This document shows, one piece after another, positions 40,772 through 49,475 of a stretch of DNA of 64,000 bases. Every line of letters begins with the position of its first letter. Within the stretch, counting starts at the first letter, position 1. The notes beneath the pieces are model-generated. The model did not search any database and was not told the DNA's origin. It was given only the letters and a program-made list of their open reading frames with translations. The DNA lies in assembly GCF_006715485.1 (NCBI RefSeq), contig NZ_VFNH01000004.1:124001-188000 (forward strand). Direction: 5' to 3'. The stretch is from Herbaspirillum sp. SJZ107 (GTDB lineage Bacteria > Pseudomonadota > Gammaproteobacteria > Burkholderiales > Burkholderiaceae_D). The position numbers and the translations under genes were made by a program.

Positions 40772-43075
40772 TTACATATTGTCATCAGCCGGCGCGCCGG
40801 CGGGCGCCACCGCCGCCAGGATCTCCGCCAGCCGGACGGTATCCACCGGCTTGACCAGGTAGTGATCGAAGCCGGCCGCCAGCGCCGTCGCGCGGTCCTG
40901 CTGGCGGCCGTAGCCGGTCATCGCGATCAGCGTGCTGCCCGCGGCCTGCGGCAGCTGGCGCAGGCGGCGCGCCAGTTCGTTGCCGTCGAAGTCGGGCAGG
41001 CCGATGTCGAGCAGGCAGACGTCCGGCCGCGTCAGGCGCGCCAGTTCCAGCGCGTCGCCGGCGGTATACGCGATGTCGACCTCGTGTCCGGCCGAGCGCA
41101 GGAACAGCTGCAGCGTGTGCACCGCGTCGACGTGATCGTCGCACAGCAGGATGCGCAGCGGCGCGCTTGTAACGGCGGCGGGGGCGCCCGCGGCATCCGC
41201 ATCGGCCTGCGCCGCCGGCGCGGCCAGCCCGGGCATCTGGCGCGGCAGCCGAACCGTGAAGGTCGAGCCCTGGCCCGGGCCGGGGCTGGCCGCCTGCACG
41301 CTGCCGCCGTGCAGCTCGACCAGGCTCTTGACCAGCGCCAGGCCGAGTCCGAGGCCGCCCTGCGAGCGGTCGGGCGTGCGCTCGGCCTGGGTGAACAGGT
41401 CGAACACGTGGCCGACCAGGCCGGCGTCCATGCCGATGCCGTTGTCGGACACGCTCAAGAGCCAGCTGCCCTGGCCGGCGTCGCCTTCGCCTTCGAGGCG
41501 CAAGCGGATCGTGCCGCCCTCGGGCGTGTACTTGCCGGCGTTGCCGAGCATGTTGGCGACCACCTGCACCAGGCGCTTGTGGTCGCCCATCGCAGGGGCC
41601 GGCGCGCGCGCCGGATCCGGCAGCTCGACCAGCAGGCGGTGGCGGCGCGCCGTCACCAGCGGCCGGATCTGCTCGACCGCATCCTCGATCACGCGCTTCA
41701 GGTCCAGCGGCTGGGCCGAGATCGAGACCAGCCCGCGCGTCACCCGCGACACGTCCAGCAGGTCGTCCACCAGGCTGGTCATGTGCTGCACCTGGCGCAC
41801 GATGATCGAGCAGGTCTGGTGGATCTGGGCATTCTCCGAATGCAGCAGCCGCAGCAGGTTGGCGCCGGTGCTGATCGGCGCCAGCGGGTTGCGCAGTTCG
41901 TGCGCCAGCATCGCCAGGAACTCGTCCTTGCGCTGGTCGGCGCTGCGCAGCTCGCGCTCGGCCAGCGACCGCGCCGCTTCCTTCTTCTGCAGCGCCGCCG
42001 CCATCCGGTCCAGCGCCTGCGCCAGGCTGCCGATCTCCTCGTTGCCGTAATCGATGCGGGAACGCGCCTCCAGGTCGCCGGCCGCGATGCGCTCGGCGGT
42101 GCCCATCAGCTTGTGCACGCGGCGCACGATCAGCACGTCGCCCACCAGCCACGCCGCCAGCAGGGCCAGCAGGATGGTCGCCCCGAGGCCGAGCAGCGAC
42201 ATGATCTGGTCGTGGCGCGCCGCGCGCAGGATACCTTCGGTCGGGATGCCGATGGTGACGGTGTAGTCGGTCAGCGCCGGCGTGCCGACGCGCGCGAAGC
42301 TGTGCAGGCGCTCGATGCCGTCCCTGCCGTGCAGGGTGACGGCACCCGCGCTCGCCGCCGGCGCCTTCATCGCTTCCAGCATCGCCTTCGGCACCGGCTT
42401 GCCGAGCCAGGTCTCGGGTTCGGGGCGGCGCGAGATGATGCCGCCGCGCGCATCGAAGGTGGTCAGGATCGAGCCGGGCGGCAGGTCGATGTCGTTGATG
42501 AAGGTGTCCAGCGCCTCCAGGTCCATCGCCGCGAACACCACGGCCAGCACCTTGCCGGCGCGGTCGATGACGGGGTAGGTGAGGTTGATCGTGTGTTTCT
42601 TGATCACGCGCCCGAACACGTAGTCGCCGGCGATGAAGCGGCGTTCCTCCATCGCGCGCCGGAAGTGGCTGCGGTCGCCCAGGTTGACCGGGTGCAGCAG
42701 CGGCACGGCGCTGCAGGTGACGTCGCCGTTCAGCTGGATCAGCCCGAAGTTGACGTAGCCCTCGTTGCGGTCGAGGACGTCCGACAGCAGCGCGGTGCAG
42801 CGCGCGGTGTCCCCCATCAGGTCGGGCACGCTGGCAAGGTCGACCAGGATCTGGCGCGCACCCTGGATCGACTGGGCTTCGTTGGCGGCGGCCATGGCGG
42901 TCAGGCGCCGCAGGTGTTCTTCGGACGCCTGGACCGTGTGGTGGCGCTCGCGCACCCCGGCCAGGACGGTCATGATCGCCAGCGGCATCATCGCCAGCGC
43001 CACCAGCAGCATCAGCCGGCTGCGCAGGCTGTTCAGCCGGAAGCGGCTCAGCCCGCGGTTCAACCCAGAGTTCAT
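40772..43075 (-). CDS. Membrane hybrid histidine kinase with Cache-like sensor, HAMP and receiver
   Basis: A 767-residue kinase with a transmembrane helix at about 20-41 (LMLLVALAMMPLAIMTVLAG), a periplasmic Cache-like sensor (LGDRSHFRRAMEERRFIAGDY and YPVIDRAGKVLAVVFAAMDL are typical), a second helix near 300 (LLGLGATILLALLAAWLVG), HAMP near 320-375, HisKA with LAMLAHELRNPLAPIS near 395, an ATPase domain (NMLGNAGKYTPEGG, DNGIGMD, GGLGLGLALV) and a receiver near 637-760 (LCDDHVDAV, CLLDIGLPDFDG). The cytoplasmic half strongly resembles the kinase at 24307. It senses an unknown external signal. A 170-bp gap separates it from the divergent small protein gene. Confidence 0.9.
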   Translation of the reverse strand: MNSGLNRGLSRFRLNSLRSRLMLLVALAMMPLAIMTVLAGVRERHHTVQASEEHLRRLTAMAAANEAQSIQGARQILVDLASVPDLMGDTARCTALLSDVLDRNEGYVNFGLIQLNGDVTCSAVPLLHPVNLGDRSHFRRAMEERRFIAGDYVFGRVIKKHTINLTYPVIDRAGKVLAVVFAAMDLEALDTFINDIDLPPGSILTTFDARGGIISRRPEPETWLGKPVPKAMLEAMKAPAASAGAVTLHGRDGIERLHSFARVGTPALTDYTVTIGIPTEGILRAARHDQIMSLLGLGATILLALLAAWLVGDVLIVRRVHKLMGTAERIAAGDLEARSRIDYGNEEIGSLAQALDRMAAALQKKEAARSLAERELRSADQRKDEFLAMLAHELRNPLAPISTGANLLRLLHSENAQIHQTCSIIVRQVQHMTSLVDDLLDVSRVTRGLVSISAQPLDLKRVIEDAVEQIRPLVTARRHRLLVELPDPARAPAPAMGDHKRLVQVVANMLGNAGKYTPEGGTIRLRLEGEGDAGQGSWLLSVSDNGIGMDAGLVGHVFDLFTQAERTPDRSQGGLGLGLALVKSLVELHGGSVQAASPGPGQGSTFTVRLPRQMPGLAAPAAQADADAAGAPAAVTSAPLRILLCDDHVDAVHTLQLFLRSAGHEVDIAYTAGDALELARLTRPDVCLLDIGLPDFDGNELARRLRQLPQAAGSTLIAMTGYGRQQDRATALAAGFDHYLVKPVDTVRLAEILAAVAPAGAPADDNM

Positions 43076-43245
43076 CTTGCTTTTTGTCTATATGTATTGC
43101 CCTAGCCCGCGAGTGTACACCTTGCTGTCGAGCTTGTGCGGCTTATCCATGCCTTATGGATACCTCATGTGGCCTGCGAGCGCCACCGCCTTGCCATTTC
43201 TGGTACGGTGGAATTCAACACAATGTACTCAATGCAGGAGAAACC

Positions 43246-43608
43246 ATGCAAAATCCGATCGTACGCACTTTCGTGCAACTCGCTTCCGCCGAACAGGCAC
43301 GCAACGAACTGCTGGCCGCCGGCCTGGCCGCCGATAACGTCGTGATCGACGTCCGCATCGACGAGACCGGCCCGGTGCAGGGCAATTTCACCGTCGGCGA
43401 CAACCCCGAGGTCAAGGGCAAGACCGCCTACACCCACACCTATGCGCCGACCGCCCAGGACGACGTGCGCGACTGCCAGATCACCGTCACGACGGCAGAC
43501 GCGGCGCAGGCGCAGCAGGCGGTGGCCATCCTCGACCGGCTGGGGGCGCTGGATCCGGATCCGGCGGCGCGCGCGGCGCAGGCGTCGGGGTCGACGCTGC
43601 CGCATTGA
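43246..43608 (+). CDS. Small protein of unknown function
   Basis: A 120-residue protein, with AGGAG at 43236-43240 five nt before the start. The N-terminal part (VRTFVQLASAEQARNELLAAGLAADNVVIDVR) suggests a small alpha/beta fold that resembles stress-protein domains of the YflT/GsiB-17M sort; the middle contains GNFTVGDNPEVKGKTAYTHTY. There is a second similar strand-helix unit (CQITVTTADAAQAQQAVAIL), so it may be two halves of one ferredoxin-like fold. No catalytic motif and no signal peptide. Function unknown. A REP-like element follows. Confidence 0.7.
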   Translation: MQNPIVRTFVQLASAEQARNELLAAGLAADNVVIDVRIDETGPVQGNFTVGDNPEVKGKTAYTHTYAPTAQDDVRDCQITVTTADAAQAQQAVAILDRLGALDPDPAARAAQASGSTLPH

Positions 43609-43678
43609 TTGCATTACCGGCCGCGGCGCTCACGCACCGTGCGCCCGCTACGCTGGCCCGTCGCCCCGTACGCTCGCC

Positions 43679-43766
43679 CGTCGCCCCCGCGAAGGCGGGG
43701 GTCCAAGTTTGCCCGCGTCTCGACTGCGCTTGCAGAACTTGGACCCCCGCCTGCGCGGGGGCGACG
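43679..43766. repeat. REP-like inverted repeat, copy 2
   Basis: Arms at 43679-43708 and 43737-43766 pair as an inverted repeat with core CCCCCGCCTGCGCGGGGG and TCCAAGT. They are nearly identical to the arms at 27941-28027. Here the element lies between two co-directional genes, 61 nt upstream of the nicotinamidase gene. Confidence 0.75.
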
Positions 43767-43826
43767 GTATATACTGGCATTAACCGACAAGTTCGCGCGA
43801 CGACAGCGCACCATGGAGAACAATAG

Positions 43827-44432
43827 ATGAGTGCCATCCACCTCGAACCAGGCGACGCCCTGTTGATCATCGACCTGCAATACGACTTCCTGCCCGGCGG
43901 CGCCCTCGGTGTCGCCAACGGCCACGAAGTCATCGCCCCGATCAACCACCTGATCGAACTGTTCCAGGCCCAGGGCCTGCCGATCGTCGCCTCGCGCGAC
44001 TGGCACCCGCAGGACCACTGCTCGTTCGCGGCCCAGGGCGGGCCGTGGCCGCCGCACTGCCAGGCGGACAGCCCGGGCGCCGAATTCGCCGCCGAGCTGG
44101 CGCTGCCGGACGACGCCATCGTGGTGTCGAAAGCCGACACCGCCGCCGTCGACGCCTACTCGGCCTTCGGCGGCACCGACCTGTCCGCCCAGTTGCGCGC
44201 GCGCGAAGTGACGCGCGTGACGGTCTGCGGCCTGGCCACCGACTACTGCGTGCTGAACACCGTGACCGATGCGCTGGAAGAGGGCTTCGACACCCTGATC
44301 GTGCCGGAAGCGATGCGCGCGGTCGACGTCAAGCCCGGCGACGGCACGCGCGCCATCGACCGCATGGTGGCGCGCGGCGCGGTGCCGGTGCGGCTGGGCG
44401 AGATCGGCATGACGGCGCTGTCGGTGGCCTGA
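43827..44432 (+). CDS. pncA: Nicotinamidase
   Basis: A 201-residue cysteine hydrolase that converts nicotinamide to nicotinate for NAD salvage. The triad is visible as Asp16 (LLIIDLQYDF), Lys102 (VVSKADTAAVDAYSAF) and Cys141 (GLATDYCVLNT); the metal site is Asp58, His60 and His64 in SRDWHPQDHCSF. GGAGAA at 43815-43820 supports the start. Its product would feed nicotinate phosphoribosyltransferase encoded at 12901-14088. The convergent gene beyond it is the TPR methyltransferase. Confidence 0.95.
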   Translation: MSAIHLEPGDALLIIDLQYDFLPGGALGVANGHEVIAPINHLIELFQAQGLPIVASRDWHPQDHCSFAAQGGPWPPHCQADSPGAEFAAELALPDDAIVVSKADTAAVDAYSAFGGTDLSAQLRAREVTRVTVCGLATDYCVLNTVTDALEEGFDTLIVPEAMRAVDVKPGDGTRAIDRMVARGAVPVRLGEIGMTALSVA

Positions 44433-44460
44433 AGCTAGCTTCCTTACGCCGGCGCCGGTC

Positions 44461-45984
44461 TTACGTCCGGCGCAGCAGGACCAGGTGGCCGGCCACCTCG
44501 CGGCCGTGTTCACGGCGCAGTGCCGCGGCGCGGGTTTCCACCGGCGCGAAGCCGTGCTGCGCGGCCAGCCGCTCGATATAGGCCAACGCATGCGTGAAGC
44601 GGTTCGACGGCGTGATCGCATAGCCGCTGGCGCCGTCGCCATCCTTGTCGCCTGGCGCTTCCACCGAAAACGCAAACCAGCCCCCGGCCTGCAGGGCCTG
44701 CGCCACCCCGGCGAACACGGGTGAGAGGTCGCCGATGTACACGAACACGTCGGCCGCCAGTACCAGGCCGTAGCGGCCGGCCTGGCCATCGCCCGCCAGG
44801 AAATCGACGATGTCGGCACAGGCGAGGGCATCGTACAGGTTTGACGCGCGCGCCTTGTCGAGCATGCGCTGCGACAGGTCGACCCCGGTCAGCCTGCGTG
44901 CCAGCGGCCGCAGGAAAGGTGCGCACAGGCCGGTGCCGCAGCCGAGGTCGAGCACCTCGTCCTGTACGGCCTGCACGGGCCCGAGGTGCGCGCGCAGTAC
45001 CTCGTCCAGCAGGGCCGGCGTGCGGTAGGCCAGCACCTCGACCAGGTGGCGGTCGAAATGGCCGGCGTACTGGTCGAACAATCCTTTTATATAGTCGGAC
45101 GGAGCGCTCGCGGGCAGGGCGCCTTCGCCCAGCGCCGCCAGCGCAAAGCCGACCTCGGTGGCGTCGGCGCCCAGCGCCAGCGCCGCGCGGTAGGCGGCGA
45201 TGGCGTCAAGCTTGCGGCCGAGCGCGCGCAGCGTGTTGGCGCGGTAGTGCTGGGCCAGCGCATAGTCCGGGTCGAGCGCCAGCGCGCGTTCGTAACTGTC
45301 CAGTGCCGCCGCCAGGTCGCCGGACTTTTTCAGCGCACTGCCGCGCGCGCACCAGATGTCGGCGCGCGGCGCCTTCGTCAATGCCTGCTCGTAGGCGGCG
45401 CAGGCTTCCTCGAAACGCTCCAGCGCCTGCAATGCATTGCCGAGCGCCAGCAGCGCATCCGGGTAGGTCGCCCGCAGCTGCAGCGCGCGGCCGGCGCTGG
45501 CGGCGGCATCGTCGAAGCGTCCCAGGTCGTTCAGCACGATGGCGCGGTGGCACCAGGTCTCGGCCGCATCGTGGCGCAGGCCGAGCGCCTGTTCGTAGCT
45601 GGCCAGGGCCTCGTCGAGGCGGCCCAGCCGGCGCAGTGCGTTGCCGCGGTTGTCCCAGGCCAGCGCATAGCGCGGATCGAGGCGCAGCGCCTGGTCGTAG
45701 CTGTCCAGGGCGGCCTGGGGCTGGTCCAGGTCCTGCAGTGCCGCGCCCAGGTTGCAATGGGCGCGCGCCTGGGACGGGTCGACCTGCAGCGCATCGCGGA
45801 TCAGGCCGGCGGCAGCGGCGGCATCGCCGCGCTGGCGCGCGATCACGCCCAGCAGGTGCAGGGCGTCGAACTGGCGCGGCGCCTGCGCCAGCACTTGCCG
45901 GTACAGGCTGGCCGCCGCATCCAGCTTGCCCTGCTGGTGCGCCTGCAGGGCTTGTTGCAGCAGAGCGTGGGCCTGGGAGGACAG
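44461..45984 (-). CDS. TPR-repeat protein with C-terminal SAM methyltransferase domain
   Basis: About 507 residues: at least eight tetratricopeptide repeats (for example AWDNRGNALRRLGRLDEAL and ALLALGNALQALERFEEAC) from near the N terminus to about residue 290, then a class I methyltransferase domain (EVLDLGCGTGLCAPFLRPLA, GVDLSQRMLDKAR). Methyl acceptor unknown. The start is unusual: no ATG, GTG or TTG occurs in frame before the first repeat. The best candidate is CTG at 45984, six nt after GGAG (45991-45994), or the ATC at 45987. The next usable start, a GTG, would delete part of the first repeat. The gene starts within or beside the iorB stop (45987), suggesting coupling. Confidence 0.8.
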   Translation of the reverse strand: MSSQAHALLQQALQAHQQGKLDAAASLYRQVLAQAPRQFDALHLLGVIARQRGDAAAAAGLIRDALQVDPSQARAHCNLGAALQDLDQPQAALDSYDQALRLDPRYALAWDNRGNALRRLGRLDEALASYEQALGLRHDAAETWCHRAIVLNDLGRFDDAAASAGRALQLRATYPDALLALGNALQALERFEEACAAYEQALTKAPRADIWCARGSALKKSGDLAAALDSYERALALDPDYALAQHYRANTLRALGRKLDAIAAYRAALALGADATEVGFALAALGEGALPASAPSDYIKGLFDQYAGHFDRHLVEVLAYRTPALLDEVLRAHLGPVQAVQDEVLDLGCGTGLCAPFLRPLARRLTGVDLSQRMLDKARASNLYDALACADIVDFLAGDGQAGRYGLVLAADVFVYIGDLSPVFAGVAQALQAGGWFAFSVEAPGDKDGDGASGYAITPSNRFTHALAYIERLAAQHGFAPVETRAAALRREHGREVAGHLVLLRRT

Positions 45985-45986
45985 GA

Positions 45987-48242
45987 TCAGCTCCAGCTGA
46001 GGTCGGTCTTGCTGAGCGGCAGTTCGCGCACGCGCTTGCCGGTGGCGGCGAAGATCGCGTTGCAGACGGCCGGCGCCAGCGGCGGGAACACCGGTTCGCC
46101 CAGGCCCGTGACCGGGTAATCGGTCTTCAGGAAGTGCGATTCGATTTTCGTCGGCGTGTCCGGCATGCGCAGCAGCGGGTACTCGTGGAAATTGCTCTGC
46201 ACGATGCGGCCCTTGTCGATGTCCAGCGCCGGTCCCATCAGCGTGGAGAGGCCATCGATCACCGAACCCTCGACCTGGTTCTCGGCGCCGGACAGGTTGA
46301 CGATCTGGGCGCCGATGTCGGTCACCACCACCACGCGGTCGACGGTCAGCTTGCCGTCCTTCGACACCGTGACCTCGGCCACTTCGGCCACATAGCCGCG
46401 GTGGCTGAAGTGGAAGGCCACGCCGGCACCCTGGCCGCGCGCAAACTTGCGCTTGCCCCAGTCGGCCTTGTCGGCCACTGCCTTCAGCACGTTGCGCATG
46501 CGCGCTACGCTGTAGGGCTGGCCGCGTTCTCCGGTGCCGGGCACGATGTCCTTGTCGCCCAGCAGCTCCAGCCGGAACTCGACCGGATCGCGCCCGGCCG
46601 CATGCGCCAGCTCGTCGATGAAGCTGTGGAACACCCAGGCGAATACATTGCTGCCCGGCGCGCGCCACGGTCCCATCGGGATGCGGCATTCGATCGGGGT
46701 CTGCTCGAGCAGGCAGTTGGCGGCCCAGCGCCCCGGGAATTCGTCGCCCGACAAATTGCCGCCGCTGCCCGGCTGCAGCACGCTGTTGTTGGTGCCGTCG
46801 CTTTCCTTGCGCTCGATGCGGTTGGCGAAGGTGACGAAATGGTTGTGCCAGGCCACCAGCTTGCCGGCGTCGTCGACGCCGCCGCGCAGGAAGTGGAAGC
46901 CGCCCGCACGGAAATGGTCTTGCTGCAAATCGTCTTCGCGGGTCCAGGTCAGCTTGACCGGCGCCTTCACTTTTTGCGAGATGGCCGCCGCATCGACGAT
47001 GAAGTCGGACGACAGCCGGCGCCCGAAGCCGCCGCCGCTGCGCGTGATGTGCAGCGTGATCTTTTCCTTAGGAATGTCGAAGGTGCTTGCCGCCAGCGCC
47101 TGGCCCGAGCCCGGATTCTGGGTTGGCGCCCACAGTTCCAGGCTGCCGTCCGGCTTGAACCAGGCGGTGCAGTTCTGCGGTTCCATGCTCGCGTGCGAGA
47201 TGAAGGGGTAGCTGTAGGCGGCCTCGACCGTATGGGCGGCGCCCGCCAGCGCGGCGTTGACGTCGCCGTCCTTGCGCATGGTGGCCGCACCCGGCTGCCT
47301 GGACAGCGCCTGGGCCTGGGCCGTGAAGCCGGCCCAGCTATGGTTGGCGCCTTCGCCTTCGTCCCATTTCACGTCCAGCTTCTTGCGCGCGCGCAGGGCG
47401 TTCCAGGTCGAGTTGGCGAGGATGGCCACGCCCGGGCGCAAGCCGTTCAAATTGGCCGTGCCTTCGACGATGAAGGCATCCTTCACGCCCGGCATGGCCT
47501 TGATCGCGTCGAGGTTGGCGCTGACCGGGCGTCCGCCCAGTGTCGGGCATTTGACGTAGGTTGCATACAACATGCCCGGCAGCTTGACGTCGATGCCGAA
47601 CAGCGGCTTCCCGCTGACCACCAGGCCATTGTCGACGCCGCCGATGCGCGTGCCCAGCAGGCGATAACCGGACGGATCCTTCAGCTGGACGCCCTTGGCG
47701 TCCGGTACCGGCAGCGTGGCCGCCACCTTGACCAGCGCGCCATAGCCGAGCTTGCGGCCGGAACCCTTGTGCTCGACGCTGCCCTGGGCCGTCGCGCATT
47801 CGGCGGCCGGCACGTTCCAGGCCTGGCTTGCGGCCTGCACCAGGATCGCGCGCGCGGTGGCGCCGAGGCGGTGGAAGTTGTCGTAGTTGGTCGGGGTCGA
47901 GGTCGAACCGCCGGCGCCCTGCGAACCGTAGACCGGGTTCAGGTCGCCCTGCACGACGCGCACGTCTTTCCAATCGACGTCGAGCTCTTCGGCGATGATC
48001 ATCGGCAGCGAGGTCTTGATGCCCTGGCCGATTTCCGGCTGCTTCGAGATCAGGGTGACGCGGCCGTCCTGGCCGATGCGGATGAAGGCGTTGGGGGCGA
48101 ACTCGGCGCCCTCGGCCGGCGCCGTGGCGCCGGCGGCCGCGATCACGCCGCCGCTATGCAGGCCCAAAAGCAGGGAAGCGCCGCCGGCGGTCGACTGGCG
48201 CAGGAAGTTGCGGCGCGCACTGGAAACGGGCGGGTGGGTCAT
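45987..48242 (-). CDS. iorB: Molybdenum hydroxylase large subunit, isoquinoline 1-oxidoreductase beta-like
   Basis: A 751-residue enzyme of the xanthine oxidase family, with a Tat signal (RRNFLRQSTAGGASLLLG), so it is exported folded to the periplasm. It contains the molybdopterin-cytosine-dinucleotide-binding regions: GQGIKTSLPMIIAEELDVDW, YGSQGAGGSTST, RSGGGFGRRLSSDF and, near the end, TGLGEPVFPPLAPA, whose Glu is the catalytic base in relatives. It hydroxylates a heterocycle or oxidises an aldehyde with electrons leaving via the small subunit. Its ATG overlaps the iorA stop (48239-48242). Substrate is not determinable; a nicotinamidase gene is nearby. Confidence 0.88.
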   Translation of the reverse strand: MTHPPVSSARRNFLRQSTAGGASLLLGLHSGGVIAAAGATAPAEGAEFAPNAFIRIGQDGRVTLISKQPEIGQGIKTSLPMIIAEELDVDWKDVRVVQGDLNPVYGSQGAGGSTSTPTNYDNFHRLGATARAILVQAASQAWNVPAAECATAQGSVEHKGSGRKLGYGALVKVAATLPVPDAKGVQLKDPSGYRLLGTRIGGVDNGLVVSGKPLFGIDVKLPGMLYATYVKCPTLGGRPVSANLDAIKAMPGVKDAFIVEGTANLNGLRPGVAILANSTWNALRARKKLDVKWDEGEGANHSWAGFTAQAQALSRQPGAATMRKDGDVNAALAGAAHTVEAAYSYPFISHASMEPQNCTAWFKPDGSLELWAPTQNPGSGQALAASTFDIPKEKITLHITRSGGGFGRRLSSDFIVDAAAISQKVKAPVKLTWTREDDLQQDHFRAGGFHFLRGGVDDAGKLVAWHNHFVTFANRIERKESDGTNNSVLQPGSGGNLSGDEFPGRWAANCLLEQTPIECRIPMGPWRAPGSNVFAWVFHSFIDELAHAAGRDPVEFRLELLGDKDIVPGTGERGQPYSVARMRNVLKAVADKADWGKRKFARGQGAGVAFHFSHRGYVAEVAEVTVSKDGKLTVDRVVVVTDIGAQIVNLSGAENQVEGSVIDGLSTLMGPALDIDKGRIVQSNFHEYPLLRMPDTPTKIESHFLKTDYPVTGLGEPVFPPLAPAVCNAIFAATGKRVRELPLSKTDLSWS

Positions 48243-48727
48243 TTCTTGCCCTTTCCAGTCGTCGTCGCGGAAGCGATCTCGGCTGCGCGATGGATGCCGG
48301 CGCGGATACGCACGTAGGTCGCGCAGCGGCACAGGTTGCCGGCCATGGCGTCGTCGATCTGGGCGTCGGTCGGACGCGGGGTCTGCTTGAGCAGCGCGCA
48401 GGCGCTCATGATCTGGCCGGACTGGCAGTAGCCGCATTGGGGCACGTCGAGTTCCTGCCAGGCCTGCTGCAGCGGGTGCATGGCGCGCGCATCCAGGCCT
48501 TCGATGGTGGTGATCTTGTGCTTGCCGACGCTGGCCACAGGCATCTGGCACGAGCGGGCGGGCTGGCCGTCGATGTGGACGGTGCAGGCACCGCAGGCGC
48601 CGATGCCGCAGCCGTATTTGGTGCCGACCAGGTTCAGGGTATCGCGCAAGGCCCACAGCAGCGGGGTGTCGGGTTCGACGTCGACGGACTGGACCTTGCC
48701 GTTGACGTTCAGGTTGTATTTACTCAT
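48239..48727 (-). CDS. iorA: 2Fe-2S subunit of molybdenum hydroxylase, isoquinoline 1-oxidoreductase alpha-like
   Basis: A 162-residue protein carrying two 2Fe-2S clusters. The plant-ferredoxin-type cluster is GTKYGCGIGACGACTVHIDG with a later RSCQMP Cys; the second, helical cluster domain has QCGYCQSGQIMSACALL and GNLCRCATYVRI. It passes electrons from the molybdenum subunit encoded by the overlapping iorB gene. No FAD subunit gene is present, as expected for this periplasmic subfamily, where a cytochrome is the usual acceptor. The small subunit has no Tat signal of its own and presumably travels with IorB. Confidence 0.9.
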   Translation of the reverse strand: MSKYNLNVNGKVQSVDVEPDTPLLWALRDTLNLVGTKYGCGIGACGACTVHIDGQPARSCQMPVASVGKHKITTIEGLDARAMHPLQQAWQELDVPQCGYCQSGQIMSACALLKQTPRPTDAQIDDAMAGNLCRCATYVRIRAGIHRAAEIASATTTGKGKK

Positions 48728-48959
48728 GTCTCGGCTCTGTTCTCACTCTGATTAAGTTGCCAGATCATAACGACGCCATCGTAAACCAAAGCGGGCGGGT
48801 CCAAGCAATAAAATTTGTTGCCGGGGGCTGGAGCGTCGTTTTACATTCACAGCGCATTCCCCGGCCTGGGCACGCCGGGCGCGCGGCGGCGGGCACGGCT
48901 GAGGGAAGCGGCGTATAGTTGAACCGACATCGTTTTCGCGAAAGGACGGGAGGCCAACC

Positions 48960-49469
48960 ATGACCTGCCTACGGCAACTTGCATTCGCCGCCGCCTGGCT
49001 GGCGGCGCACGGCATCGCCGCGGCCGCCGTCACCGTCAACTATGTCCACGACGCCCAGTTCACCGACCTGCCGCGCACGCCCTGGCAGCGCCAGCAGGCG
49101 CTGGAAGACATCAGCGGCCATTTCCAGGCGCTCGGCAAGGACTTGCCGGCCGGGCAGGACCTGGTCATCGACGTGCTCGACATCGACCTGGCCGGCCGCG
49201 AGGAGCCGAACCGCTTTGCCCTCAGCGGCGTGCGTATCCTGCGTCACGGCGGCGACTGGCCGCGCATGCGGCTGCGCTATTCGCTGGTCGAGGACGGCAA
49301 GGTCCTGAAGAGCGGCGACGCCCAGCTCAGCGACAAGGCCTATGGCAACCGCGTGAATGCCTACCCGTCGGACGCGCGCTGGCCGCACGAAAAGCAGATG
49401 ATCGACGACTGGTGGCGCGCGACGATCGTGCCGGACCAGCGCCCCGCCAAACAGGTTTCCACGGAGTGA
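48960..49469 (+). CDS. DUF3016 domain exported protein
   Basis: A 169-residue protein with a signal peptide (LRQLAFAAAWLAAHGIAAAA). The mature part follows the DUF3016 pattern: VTVNYVHDAQFTDLPRTPWQ, LPAGQDLVIDVLDIDLAGRE, DWPRMRLRYSLVEDGKVLKS and ALSDKAYG-like text, ending in EKQMIDDWW. The function of the family is unknown. The HAD dehalogenase gene begins 6 nt later, so the two genes are probably transcribed together. Upstream is a 232-bp divergent gap shared with iorA. Confidence 0.88.
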   Translation: MTCLRQLAFAAAWLAAHGIAAAAVTVNYVHDAQFTDLPRTPWQRQQALEDISGHFQALGKDLPAGQDLVIDVLDIDLAGREEPNRFALSGVRILRHGGDWPRMRLRYSLVEDGKVLKSGDAQLSDKAYGNRVNAYPSDARWPHEKQMIDDWWRATIVPDQRPAKQVSTE

Positions 49470-49475
49470 TGCCCC

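Noticed and set aside
27941..43766. CRISPR array
   Set aside because: The repeats are two isolated palindromes 15 kb apart with no regular spacers and no cas genes.
44721..48317. 1198-codon plus-strand frame opposite the TPR and iorB genes
   Set aside because: No signal or domain; mirrors the codon bias of the real minus-strand genes.
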